Source: Eledone cirrhosa (Eukaryota > Mollusca > Cephalopoda > Octopoda > Eledonidae). Taken from it: a DNA stretch of 64,000 bases. The DNA is taken from NCBI GenBank assembly GCA_964016885.1, contig OZ024743.1, positions 82,930,450 through 82,994,449 on the forward strand. Direction: 5' to 3'. The translations under genes and the position numbers were made by a program. Under the pieces are notes generated by a model that saw only the letters and a program-made list of their open reading frames with translations, did not search any database and was not told the origin of the DNA. This document shows, in pieces, positions 53,999 through 64,000 of the stretch (positions within the stretch are counted from its first letter, which is position 1; every line of letters begins with the position of its first letter).

Positions 53999-54713
53999 GA
54001 TATCCACAGTAAGTTGTGGGGTCTAGTCTGCATGAAGAACTCAATGTAATCCATATATTGAAAATGTTGTAGGTTAAAATAAATCCAGGAAAACAATAAA
54101 ACATTAAAAGGAAAACAGAGTCATGATATAAGTTAAAACAATGAAATAAAAATTCAAGTCACTCGACCAACAGATGGACACAGAAATCTCAAAGCACTCT
54201 GAAGGCCTACTCTACAAAAAACCCCTAAAACTTTGGAAAGAAAACTGTGAGGATGAAGAACTAACATCCCTCCAGCGATGGGAAAAAAACGCTACCTGGT
54301 TCAACAACTACGAAATGGACTTCAAAAATGAACAACATACAGGTAACCCATTTTTAAAACAAACTAGAACTCACACACCACATGCACAACAAATAAAAAA
54401 AAAAGTAACAAAACGTCCAACATACCCCCAGCAAAACTATAACGATAATCCCAGAAACCATAGACAAAACTATAACCCTACTAACAAAAACCAAAGATCC
54501 TCGAACACAAGGCAGGACCTGATCCGCAGATCACAACCCACACAAAACCTATTCCAAAACCGTAGACCCCTGCCCACACAGAGCCTGTTCCAAAACCGTA
54601 GATCCCAACCCACACAAAGGAACAAAATCTACAACCCGGACTATCAACAAACCGAACCTCAATACGTCCGAAACTTCTATACAAGACCACACAACAACAG
54701 GGGAAATACCATT

Positions 54714-54909
54714 AGATATAATAATTGTTTCTACTTTAGGCACAAGGCCAGCAATTACCCAGTGCATTACTGGTACTTTATTTTATCGACCCCGTAAGGA
54801 TGAAAGGCAAAGTCAACCTCGGCGGGATTTGAACTCAGATCGTAAAGGGACGTAACTATGCTGGAAAGCATGGCGTCCGACCCTCCACCGATACTGCCAA
54901 TCCACCAAT
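54714..54909 (-). mobile_element. SINE inserted in PLE-B coding region
   Basis: Complete minus-strand copy of the main SINE flanked by AATACCATT at 54705-54713 and 54910-54918, a 9-bp target duplication. Removing it mentally rejoins the PLE-B linker frame. Confidence 0.92.
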
Positions 54910-55387
54910 AATACCATTGAAAAAACATTCCAGAAAAATCATTTATTAGACCAAGGCTACAGGACTCACGACACCCGGTGGCACAAACCGATTTTGAAAA
55001 ACCGAAAATAATTAACATTTCAAATAAGTAAAAATTCTCTCCAAAGGTCTGAAATTCACACCAACACCACAATACCCTAACCCCAACGAGATAAATGACG
55101 ATATCTCACACTTCTGTAGAAAATTACGTCTCACAGAGGAATTCTTTGACAAGGAGAATAACGACGAATCAATTGTACGGAATAAAAGCAGCTACAACCC
55201 AACAAAAGGTAGAAACAGAGTTCTGGACAAATTTTGTGACCACATAGCTACCTTCCCATACCATGAACTACCGCAACCTAAACCCAAACCCAACACGAGT
55301 CGAAGGGAATGGGAGATTATCCATGAACTAAAAAACAATACGGACATTATAATTAAGGAAGCGGACAAGGGAAGTACTGTTGTCGTT

Positions 55388-57217
55388 ATGGAGGCTGAAA
55401 AATATAAAAATTCTATGTTCTCTCTCTTACAAAATACTAATTACTATGAAAGAGTAAAAAACTACCAGCAATCAAAAATAATGACCAAATTAAACACACT
55501 GATTTATCGATACCAGGAAGACCTAACTAAAAAGGAACGCGATTATTTAACAAATTTTGAATACAAAACCAGCAACCTTTACGGACTTCCGAAGATCCAC
55601 AAGTGTAAAATAATCAACGATGCCTGTAAACAATCCACCTCAGCCCACGTGAACACACAATACCCCACAGACCCAATTGTAGCGGGCCCACAATGTGAAA
55701 CACACAGATTGAGCAACTTTACAGACATACTACTGAAACCAATACTGAAACACATACCAAGCCTTGTAAGAGACGATCTGGACCTCTTAAACCACCTCCC
55801 TAAACATGTCAACAACGACACTATTATTGTGTCTTTCGATGTAGTGAATCTCTACATAACGATCCCACACCAATACGGACTAGAAGCAATAGGATTCTGG
55901 CTAGAGAAATATCCCAATGAGATACCTGACAGAATAGAAAAAAGCTTCATCACCGAGGGATTAAAATTCATCCTACAGAACAACCTTTTTGATTTCGATG
56001 GCAATACTTACAAGCAAATATCGGGGACTGCGATGGGTACAAAAGCCGCTCCAACTTATGCCAACTTAGTCATGGCATACTTAGAAGTCCAGATATATGA
56101 ACAGTCCAAATCAAAATACGGATTGAACTTCCACAAATATTTATCAGAGAATTGGAAACGCTACTTGGATGACTGCCTCATTCTTTGGTCCCACACACTC
56201 GACCAACTGAAGGATTTCAAAAACTTAATAAACCGCATCAATAACCACATCCAATTCACAATGGAATACAGCCAAGATCAACTCCCATTTCTGGACATCT
56301 TAATCTTAAAAAAAGACACAAATATCGAAACTGACATACACTACAAACCAACAGATTCCAAACAATATCTGCTATTCACCTCCAACCATCCAAAACACAC
56401 GAAGACGAACATTCCTTTTAACCTAGCAAGAAGAATTTGCACAATTGTCTCCAATTATGAAACGCGAAATAAAAGACTTCAAGAATTAAAGGAAATTCTA
56501 CTCGAGAGAGAGTACCCACTATTACTAATAAATAATGGAATAGAAAGGGCTAAAGCAATAGGCATTGATGAATTACGGAAACAGAAACAAATTCAAGGTA
56601 CGTCCAATATTCTATCATATATCTCAACACACAACCCAAGAAATGTGGAAGCTTACAACACTATTCACAATAACATCCCACTACTAAAACAAAACCCAAG
56701 AATGAAAAAAGCCCTTGAAACACACAAAATAATCAAAAGCAAAAGACAACCAAAATCACTGAAAACATTACTCACCAATGCCAAATTACCTACCACAAAC
56801 CCACAACCAAGTATCAAAAAATGTGGTCGCTCTAATTGTGGAACCTGCACTCACCTCATTGAAGGCAACACGTATACATTTAAACCAGGACAAAATTTTA
56901 CTGTAAAAAATAACTTCACTTGCTCATCAAAAAATCTAATTTATGCCATTAAATGTAAAGGATACAATGAAGATTATATAGAACAAACTAAACTCACACT
57001 CAGAAACAGAATGACAGTTCATCGCCAACAATTACGAGATCCAACCACGAGACAGATACCACTAAGTGCACATCTAGACATTTGCGCAAGTAATAAGACA
57101 CCCAAATTCCAAGTCTTCCCATTTTACCTTTGCACTAACAATACAACAGAACAAATGCGAATAAATAAGGAAAATATGTTTATTCAAAAATATAGACCAA
57201 CATTAAATATGGTTTAA
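55388..57217 (+). CDS. PLE-B RT/GIY-YIG open frame (partial protein)
   Basis: 609 residues open from the ATG after the ADKGSTVVV signature. The frame is in fact open from about 55028, so this ATG is internal. All RT catalytic aspartates (151, 261, 262) are present. The nuclease has the Y-I-G to Y-I-E change at about residue 534, and whether it could cut is doubtful. Best regarded as the intact C-terminal two-thirds of a disrupted element. Confidence 0.78.
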   Translation: MEAEKYKNSMFSLLQNTNYYERVKNYQQSKIMTKLNTLIYRYQEDLTKKERDYLTNFEYKTSNLYGLPKIHKCKIINDACKQSTSAHVNTQYPTDPIVAGPQCETHRLSNFTDILLKPILKHIPSLVRDDLDLLNHLPKHVNNDTIIVSFDVVNLYITIPHQYGLEAIGFWLEKYPNEIPDRIEKSFITEGLKFILQNNLFDFDGNTYKQISGTAMGTKAAPTYANLVMAYLEVQIYEQSKSKYGLNFHKYLSENWKRYLDDCLILWSHTLDQLKDFKNLINRINNHIQFTMEYSQDQLPFLDILILKKDTNIETDIHYKPTDSKQYLLFTSNHPKHTKTNIPFNLARRICTIVSNYETRNKRLQELKEILLEREYPLLLINNGIERAKAIGIDELRKQKQIQGTSNILSYISTHNPRNVEAYNTIHNNIPLLKQNPRMKKALETHKIIKSKRQPKSLKTLLTNAKLPTTNPQPSIKKCGRSNCGTCTHLIEGNTYTFKPGQNFTVKNNFTCSSKNLIYAIKCKGYNEDYIEQTKLTLRNRMTVHRQQLRDPTTRQIPLSAHLDICASNKTPKFQVFPFYLCTNNTTEQMRINKENMFIQKYRPTLNMV

Positions 57218-57441
57218 TATACATTATGTCAACACCATAATATGACATACACACACACACATAACACCTTCTACTTTAGAAAATAAAAACCCGAACTAAA
57301 TAAACCTTAACATACGTTTGCACTGACAATACAACAGCAAACACGAATAAGTAAGGAAAATATGTTCATTCAAAAATATTCCTACTAAAGGAATCACTTT
57401 CCTACACACACACATACACACACACACACATACACACACAC

Positions 57442-57510
<69 letters not shown>

Positions 57511-57755
57511 TCTTCATCTTAACATGCTAACCATACTCCCTCACACATAACACCCATACACACACATAACAACCCCCACACCTACAACTCCCTCCCCATT
57601 TCTACTAATAGAACCACTTTCCTACACACATATATATACACACACACAAAATATTTATTCTCTCCATCTTAACATACTCGCACACACACACATAACACCC
57701 ATATACACACACACACAACTCCCTCCCCCATTTCTACTAATAGAATCATCTTCCA

Positions 57756-57824
<69 letters not shown>

Positions 57825-58705
57825 TATACAAGCACACAAATAAACATACATATCTTCACTTCAATAGAAAATCTGAACTCTGACACCCCAGCGAACTAAC
57901 CATATTCACTGAACCAGAACAATTCTCCCAATCCCATTTCTCTTGACCACTATCTTTCCACTGTCATAACATTCGCTATAAAGACTACAGAATAGTTTTC
58001 CAAATAAGGGCGCAAAAATGTAATGAAAACTTGTTCACGTGACAGCCAAATTTCATTTATAACCAATCAAATCACGTTTATTAAAAAAAAATTAAAAAAA
58101 GACTTCGTGAGCCACCTTTTTTTTAAAGTAAAGAAATTCAAACACACACACACACAACACACACACACACAACACACACACACACACGCACGCACACACA
58201 AGCACACAACTAAACACACATATCTTTACTTTCTTTATTCAATAGAAAATCTGAATTCTGACACCCCAGCGAACTAACCATATTCACTGAACCAGAACAA
58301 TTCTCCCATCCCTTTCTCTTGACCATTATCTTTCACTTATCAAAAAATTCTCTAAAAAGGCGACAGAATGGATTTCCAAATAGGGGCACAAAAATTTAAT
58401 GAAAACTTGTTCACGTGACAGCCATAATTTCATTTATAATCAACCAAAAAAAAGCCTTCGTGAGCCTCCTTTTTTCAAGTAAAAAGAAATTCAAACACTC
58501 ATATATGAAAAAACAACCTGTGACAACCCCCCCCCTCTTATTTGAAGAACTATTGTAACGCGAACTGGCGCGAAATTTATTGACAAACCAATCAAATTAC
58601 TTCTCGAAAAACCTGGCATTTCGAGCCACTTTTTCCATATAAAACAAGTAACATTCAGAGACCAACCAGATGTGAGAAAAACCACAGACCCTCCATCTCA
58701 ACTCA
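57218..58705 (+). repeat. PLE-B 3' UTR/terminal repeats with tandem ~376-bp duplication
   Basis: CA-rich. A block AAATCTGAAYTCTGACACCC...GTTCACGTGACAGCC occurs at about 57871-58050 and again at about 58249-58425. Shorter echoes with TTTCTACTAATAGAAYCA recur at 57600 and 57730. TA repeat at 57445-57505 and AC repeats at 57400-57440, 57758-57815 and 58142-58200. The end (GAGCCACTTTTTCC...) equals the fragment at 7133-7420. Confidence 0.75.
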
Positions 58706-58743
58706 CCTTTTGAAAAGCAGAAGAACTGCGAAACCGGTAAAGG
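58706..58743 (+). ncRNA. Hammerhead variant, U3/A8 core, at the end of PLE-B
   Basis: Helix I CCUU 58706-58709 with AAGG 58740-58743; core UUGAAAA 58710-58716; helix II GCAG 58717-58720 with CUGC 58726-58729; GAA 58730-58732; helix III AC 58733-58734 with GU 58737-58738 and loop CG; H17 A58739. Only 38 nt. Minimal helix III as in PLE ribozymes; C3 to U and G8 to A differ from the canonical core. Confidence 0.6.
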
Positions 58744-58982
58744 AACCAAATAAATATATATATTTTTTAAAAAAATAAGACTCCAGTTGCATTTTCGATT
58801 TCATCTCTTTTTCTTTATACTTTCACTCGTGTAGGACACCTCGGTTATTTTTCATTTTGTAAAAAATACCTCACTTTCTAATATATATATATATATATAA
58901 CTTTGATAACTTTGATAGGTTTCGGCCAGTATTGGCCCAGGCTATGTCTAACTTAATAGCACCAGCTGGCGAAGTCTCACAA
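58744..58982. other. Gap with short TA repeat
   Basis: TA run at 58880-58898, then AACTTTGATAACTTTGATAGG. Nothing coding. Confidence 0.4.
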
Positions 58983-59260
58983 ATCAGTGTTTGGGCACCA
59001 TGGCCCACTCGAGCAGAGAGTTATTGTTTGCGGAGGCATATCTGGGTGTAGGAGGCTTATCCGGGATTTCTTGAAGGAATTTATCCAAAGACTTTTTGAA
59101 CTTGATGGGGTCTGTCTCTGCTTTGATGTGTTTTGGTGTAATGTTAAAGAGTGCAGGGCCAATTGAGGTGAAATAATTGTGCCGTATTGTTGTTATGTGA
59201 TGCAAGTGGGATTTTTGTCGTGGGCGGATAGCACGGGGCCCAAGCCTTGGGTGTACACTA
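58983..59260 (-). pseudogene. LINE (CR1/jockey group) RT C-terminal fragment
   Basis: Minus-strand frame: HPRLGPRAIRPRQKSHLHHI, NYFTSIGPALFNITPKHIKA, FKKSLDKFLQEIPDKPPTPR, then a stop near 58985. This is the usual C-terminal pattern (R.N.F...GP.LFN.LP......FK..LD.FL..IPD.P). It differs from the CR1-like copy at 25-28 kb. TG/TATG repeat follows on its N-terminal side. Confidence 0.7.
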
Positions 59261-59819
59261 ACATATGTGCATGTGTGTGCATATATGTGTGTGTATATAT
59301 ATATATACATATATACACATATACATATATACACATATACATATATGTGTATATATAGAAATATATATATATTTATATATATATGCGTGTATGTGTATAT
59401 GTGTGTGTGTGTATATATCTGTGTATATGTATGTATAAATATGGATGTGTATATATGTGTGTATATGTATGTATATATATATATATGTATGTGTGTGTAT
59501 GTGTGTATATATGTGTGTATATATACATACATATATATATATGGTACGTGAATGTGTATGGATGCATGTATATGATTATAAATTTTATATCCGTGCATGT
59601 GTAAGACAAGTTACTTCTTTTAAGGTATGACGTTAAATGCATATTTAATATATTATAGGTTTTTTTATAGATGTGTATGTATGTGTGTATGTACGTTTAT
59701 ATGTGAGTGTGTATGTGTGCGTGTGTACAGATGTGTATGTATGTGTGTATATATATATATATGTGTGTATATATATATATGTGTGTATATATATATGTGT
59801 ATATATATGTATATATATT
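59261..59819. repeat. TATG/TGTA microsatellites
   Basis: Long impure TA/TG repeats, interrupted at 59560-59665 by ordinary sequence. Confidence 0.93.
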
Positions 59820-60692
59820 GTTATACTTTGGGAGGGTCATGTTGCCAATAAGAAACATACGCACCAGTTGCTTTCACTTCAATTTATTATAATAAATTTA
59901 GGAATTTATAAATTTCCGGTTGGTTGGTTGGTTCCACAACCAGATGGTTGTTTCAATATTGTCAAAGTTCTTTCGTCACACATTATGTGACCTCTTCAGT
60001 GACTGGGGTTCTTTTCTTTGTTTTTTGTGCCTCTCCTTTGTTCTGTCCTACGCCATCTTGTTTTTGTGTGTGTGTTGTGTGCTTAGTTTGCGCATGTGTT
60101 ACATCCGGGTGTCTGTGTGTGTTTATATTCGTTTATTTATTTGTTTATTTACATGTTACTGGTTGGTTGTTTGTTCTATGTGCGTGTGTGTTTTCATTTT
60201 GTCCTTAATTGTAAGTTGTGATGTTGCTGTTCCACTCATGTTTTCTATTTAATTTTGGTTGTAATTCATTTATGTTTATTGCCTCTGTGATTTGTCTAAA
60301 CATTGCGTCTTTTCTGTGTGTAGATTCTATTTTTATTTCTATGTTCTCTAATTTACCCTTGTGTTCTATTTTAGCATGTTGATAGAGTACAGATGATTCT
60401 TTACTATCTTGAAGGTCTCGCCAGTGTTCATTTATCCGTTCCCCTATACTATGAGCTGTCTCACCTATGTACCCTATATTTTTATCTCTACATTGTCTTT
60501 CAGTACATCTTATGCTATATACTACATTTCTAGTTTTACAGTTAATATGGGGGCTTAATTTACAGATTATACATTTCTTATCTATACAGGGAGGTCTTTG
60601 AAAAGGGTATGTCTTGCTAATAAGTATTTTTATGGAGGTACCTGGTCTTTCTACTATCTTAATATTGAGTTTATGTTTATCATAAATATAAA
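59820..60692 (-). pseudogene. PLE-A copy 2, 5'-truncated, inverted
   Basis: Minus strand, reading leftwards from about 60690. Only the last ~165 residues remain (IKIVERPGTSIKILISKTYP, CIDKKCIICKLSPHINCK, GIY-YIG VVYS...IGYIGETAHSIGERINEH), ending at the stop at 60205. The 3' UTR follows (60204-60004), then the hammerhead and the terminal repeat (about 59985-59820). Its 5' truncation point meets the terminal repeat of copy 3 head to head at about 60692. Nuclease residues are kept; no RT. Confidence 0.88.
59961..60003 (-). ncRNA. Hammerhead ribozyme-like motif of PLE-A copy 2
   Basis: Minus-strand equivalent of 22398-22440: helix I GUCA 60000-60003 with UGAC 59961-59964, core CUGAAGA, one extra G, helix II GUCACA/UGUGAC, GAA, AG/CU helix III with a 2-nt loop. 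Confidence 0.58.
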
Positions 60693-60860
60693 CGAAAGAA
60701 CTTTGACAATATATAAACAACCATCTGGTTGTGGAACCAACCAACCAACTGTAAATTTATAAATTCCTAAATTCCTAAATTTATTATAATAAATTGAAGT
60801 GAAAGCAACTGGTGCGTATGTTTCTTATTGGCAACATGACCCTCCCAAAGTATAACAATA
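60693..60860 (+). repeat. PLE-A terminal repeat, 5' of copy 3
   Basis: Begins CGAAAGAACTTTGACAATAT, i.e. about 11 nt upstream of the predicted ribozyme cleavage (60703/60704), and lacks the CUGAAGA half. Contains the start codon of the PLE-A protein at 60812. Confidence 0.82.
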
Positions 60861-63800
60861 TCGGTTTCAACACACGTTTTCAGATAAAGAATCTTGCTAA
60901 ACAAATTCAGAAACGAAATATCGTAAGCCTTAGCCAGGCTAACAAGATACTGAAAACCACCATGTTCTGTTGTCTACAAAAAACAATAACATCTCGACAA
61001 CTACACTTCATAAAAGAATGTTCCTCGTCCCGAGTTTACGCCAACGCCATCAACACCGATGTAAGAAGATTACAGCTCACCAAAAAGCAAGCAGATAGGC
61101 TAAAACGAACACTAATTCTAAACATAAAAAAAGAAGATTTATAGAGAATTAAGTCATCAAGAAAAACATAAGCGTAACCTAATACAAGAAATAACTAAGA
61201 TCACCACACCAAGAGAAAAACTAATATTTATAAGCCTTATACGTCCTGAAGAACAGTACATTGTTCAAGAATGTGACAAGCACTTTAACAAGAAACTAAA
61301 GTGGCTTAAACAGATAAAACTAAATCGAGATACTTTAGAGAATATCAATAGATATCCCGACAAAATTGACGGTATAAACATAGCCGACATCTCATTAACA
61401 GATGAATTCAACAACAACAACACAAATATATACGGCAACACTACGGTCGACTCTGATGAATTATCTGTATTACAACTGCCGCCGAAGTATGCCACATTCA
61501 ATAAGGTAAATATGATTAGATGCTTGTCAGAAATAGAAAAATCATTTACAAAATTACGTTGGAGCCTCAAAAACAAAAACAAAAACAAAAGTAACAACAT
61601 ACGCACACACATATACAACACACATCCCAACAACAACAGACACACAGACACAAACAGCAATAACAACAACACACACATCAACAATAATAACATACTCAGA
61701 AACAACAACAACAGACACGCAGACACAAACAACAATAACAACACACACAACAATAATAACATACACGGAGACAACAACAACACACATCAACAACAGCAAA
61801 CATCAACAACAACAACAACAACACACACACATTCAATGCCTCTCACCACCACCACAATCTTAACAAACACACAGACACAGAAAACAGGTAATGACAGTAG
61901 CACAGAAATAAGGGAAGGTAATAGGATTGAAAGGAGAAGGGAGACTATGGACAGAGAAAATAACGAACACACAGACACACAAAATAGAGAAGATAATAAC
62001 AATGAGCCAGAGGAAAGAGACAGGAGTAATAATGAGAGACATAGAAACAACAATGAGGCTGTTGGTGGAAATAGAAATAGAAACAACACAACTAACAATA
62101 ACAATAGCACTAGTACACATAAAGCAGCAGCCTGGAACTCTACTTTTTATAATCCCTCCGATACCTCGTTCGACCTGCGACGATTCCACGCCACGACTTT
62201 AGCTTTTAACAAACGCACGCAATTGCCGTCGCAGGTCGATGAACAAACAGAAGCACAATTTAGTATAGCTAGATCTAAACTTAGAAATATTATAGAACAG
62301 TATAGCAAGAAACATAATAGAATGGAGGCCCAGCAACTGGGAGAAAAATCTGCAAATGGCTTGCGTAAACTCATGCAACGCTCGCGTAATGGAGAGATAG
62401 CATGCTTTCCAACAGACAAGTCTGGCCGAATGTCGGTTGACAGTCTGCCAAACTACATCCAGGCAATGCAACCCCACATCACTAACACAAGAGAAGTAAC
62501 ACCACAAGAGGATGAGGATAGAGAAAAAGCCCTCAATGCCCATATGGTGATGTGGACAAATATAATACAGCCCAACAAAAGGACTGCCAACAACTTCCAG
62601 GCCTGGAACAATGACGTGCCAGCGTTGTATGGGCTTCGAAAAGACCATAAAACGAGCAGTGACCCTGTCACGGGACCACCAACACGGCCAGTCTGTGGAG
62701 CTAACATTGCTAGTAGCTACAGACTGTCCTACTTCCTCTCCCTGATCATACGCCCCATCATTGAAATGTCTGCCAGATGTATGTGACAGCATGGAGGACC
62801 TCCTCAGCAGAATCGACGAGAGTAACCGATCTAGGGACCTAACAAACTGCATAATAGGTAGTATGGATGTTGTGTCCCTGTATCCATCTATTGACGTGGA
62901 TTTTGTTGTGGAGAAATGCGTAGAAATGATCAGTGAGAGCAATGTTGAATTCCGTGGGATTGATACCAGTGAGCTGGGACTTCTACTTAAACTTACCTAT
63001 AGTAATAATTATCTAGACACATATGACCTTAGCAACCTGTGCCCTACAAGACCAGCAAGAGGTAGACCACCTACCATTACCTCAATGGCCAAGAAAACCC
63101 ACACAGATAGATGGAACGGGTGGACCAGAGTCATACGGACCCCCGAAAATCACGATGAACTAAAGAAAATGATTGCACATGCGGTGGGGGCCAGCATAAA
63201 ATTAACCCTTAAGGAACATATGTTCAAATTTAATGGAAAAACATATGCTCAAGAGGAGGGAGCAGCCATTGGTGTTAGCATTGCAGGCGACATAGCTAAC
63301 TTATTCATGGTATGGCGGGACAGTAGACTTAAACTTAAACTTAAAGAACAATTAGAAGACCCCTTAACCCTGATAATGTACTCCCGCTACGTTGATGATA
63401 TAAACATCGTAGTTAAAACACCCCCACTAGAGAACAAACAGAACAGTCAGGAATTAGAGAAAAACACAATGGAAAGCATCCAGCAAATAGCTAACTCCAT
63501 CCACCAGAGTATTAGAGTTACTATAGACTACCCAAGCAAACACCCCAACCATCGATTACCTGTACTAGACACAGAGCTCTGGTTAGATACCATTAATAAC
63601 CAAAAACAAATCCTCCATTCCCATTATGCCAAACCCATGACTTCCAAATATCTGATCCACCGCAACTCAGCTGTTTCGGACCATACCAAAATCAACATAC
63701 TGATTGAGGATTTGGTACGGGTGATGAGAAACGTGTCCCGCATGTGCAACCCCGAAGAACTAGAGAGACACACACAACACTTCATCCACCGTATGCAGTT

Positions 63801-64000
63801 CTCTGGTTACAATCAGAGAAATAAAATCAGAGTGTATAGAGGAGCCAGAACCAAATGGGAAAAACTGGTAAATAATGACACAAATTGGACCTGCCCCTTG
63901 TATAGGAGCAAATTTTGGAATAGAATAGAAAGAACTAGGAATAAGGCTAATAGAATGAACTCATGGTATGATAGCAATAAATACCAGAGTGTAATGTTCA
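60812..64000 (+). pseudogene. PLE-A copy 3 polyprotein, runs off the window end
   Basis: The most complete PLE-A copy. It starts in the terminal repeat at 60812 (MRMFLIGNMTLPKYNNIGFN) and is open to 61144. After a shift it reads ELSHQEKHKRNLIQEITK-type sequence. It is open again from 61512 to 62786, with an Asn/Thr/His-rich linker (about 61570-61900), FHATTLAFNKRTQLPSQVDE, ACFPTDKSGRMSV and LYGLRKDHK. A small shift near 62775 moves to the frame from 62791, which stays open to the window end. That last part has motif A GSMDVVSLYPSID, motif B GAAIGVSIAGDIANLF and YVDD (near 63397), and ends before the nuclease. About three frameshifts separate it from a whole gene. Confidence 0.87.
62791..64000 (+). 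CDS. PLE-A copy 3 RT open frame, incomplete at window end
   Basis: An open frame of about 403 codons from ATG 62791 to the edge, with the RT palm and thumb. All palm motifs are intact. Compared with copy 1 it lacks a few residues (EDSNLLTL reads EDPLTL) and has HRNSAVSDHTKINILIEDLV where copy 1 is out of frame, so it shows the likely ancestral sequence there. The start is only the first ATG after the frameshift. Confidence 0.75.
   Translation, partial: MEDLLSRIDESNRSRDLTNCIIGSMDVVSLYPSIDVDFVVEKCVEMISESNVEFRGIDTSELGLLLKLTYSNNYLDTYDLSNLCPTRPARGRPPTITSMAKKTHTDRWNGWTRVIRTPENHDELKKMIAHAVGASIKLTLKEHMFKFNGKTYAQEEGAAIGVSIAGDIANLFMVWRDSRLKLKLKEQLEDPLTLIMYSRYVDDINIVVKTPPLENKQNSQELEKNTMESIQQIANSIHQSIRVTIDYPSKHPNHRLPVLDTELWLDTINNQKQILHSHYAKPMTSKYLIHRNSAVSDHTKINILIEDLVRVMRNVSRMCNPEELERHTQHFIHRMQFSGYNQRNKIRVYRGARTKWEKLVNNDTNWTCPLYRSKFWNRIERTRNKANRMNSWYDSNKYQSVMF

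Larger units (their letters stand above)
54174..57217 (+). pseudogene. PLE family B polyprotein (YLDD RT plus GIY-YIG-like nuclease)
   Basis: Nearly whole PLE coding region. N-terminus from 54174: a charged start, then a Gln/Asn/Arg-rich linker with a twofold repeat (LFQNRR..PTQSLFQNRRSQPTQ). A SINE interrupts it at 54714-54909, and the frame resumes (HLLDQGYRTHDTRWHKPI). A frameshift near 55024 precedes ILSKGLKFTPTPQYPNP. The frame is then open through IIIKEADKGSTVVVM to 57217. In the last 609 residues: LYGLPKIHK (64-72), motif A (VSFDVVNLYITIP, D151), motif B (GTAMGTKAAPTYANL), YLDD (259-262), LPFLDI, a Cys cluster (CGRSNCGTCTH), and a GIY-YIG core whose YIG reads Y-I-E (NLIYAIKCKGYNEDYIEQT). 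Confidence 0.87.

Overview
The window looks like repeat-dense intergenic or intronic DNA from a mollusc, most likely a coleoid cephalopod. That reading rests on many copies of one tRNA-derived SINE of a type I associate with octopus and squid, an abundance of long microsatellites, and several retroelement lineages common in aquatic invertebrates. I see no host protein gene, no stand-alone tRNA or rRNA gene and no CRISPR array. Nearly every coding signal is a retroelement, and most are broken by frameshifts or truncation.

Layout. 0-7 kb: a TIR element, an RLE-type LINE relic (2.1-4.3 kb) and 3' ends of a C2H2 zinc-finger LINE tailed with ATGT microsatellite. 7-12 kb: a Penelope-like element (PLE) terminal fragment, then a decayed Tx1-like L1 (8.7-12.0 kb). 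12-14 kb: a divergent PLE (family C, minus strand). 15-18 kb: a SINE cluster and LINE relics. 18.7-22.6 kb: PLE family A copy 1. 23 kb: PLE family D. 24-28.4 kb: a CR1-like LINE. 28.5-32.3 kb: two more family C PLE pieces. 33.2 kb: a full-length SINE. 34.2-40 kb: a structurally complete Tx1-like L1 with two open ORFs lying inside a GATA microsatellite. 40-52 kb: palindromic PLE terminal repeats, a probable non-autonomous Helitron, an unidentified gene relic and PLE family E. 54-58.8 kb: PLE family B. 59.8-64 kb: PLE family A copies 2 (truncated, inverted) and 3 (running off the window end).

The most interesting signal is RNA. The PLE terminal repeats and many unassigned palindromes carry hammerhead-ribozyme folds that I assembled by hand. 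Three have the canonical CUGANGA core (31.4, 33.9 and 50.0 kb). Two copies in PLE-A have the canonical core with one extra G at the base of helix II. Two copies in a palindrome at 41.3-41.5 kb read CCGAUGA. At least six, in four unrelated sequences, read UUGANAA, meaning C3 and G8 are both changed so that a U3-A8 pair could replace C3-G8. These retain helix I, helix II, the GAA segment, helix III and an allowed cleavage position. In PLE-A and PLE-C the terminal-repeat and palindrome boundaries fall close to the predicted cleavage sites. This suggests that the ribozymes help define element ends.
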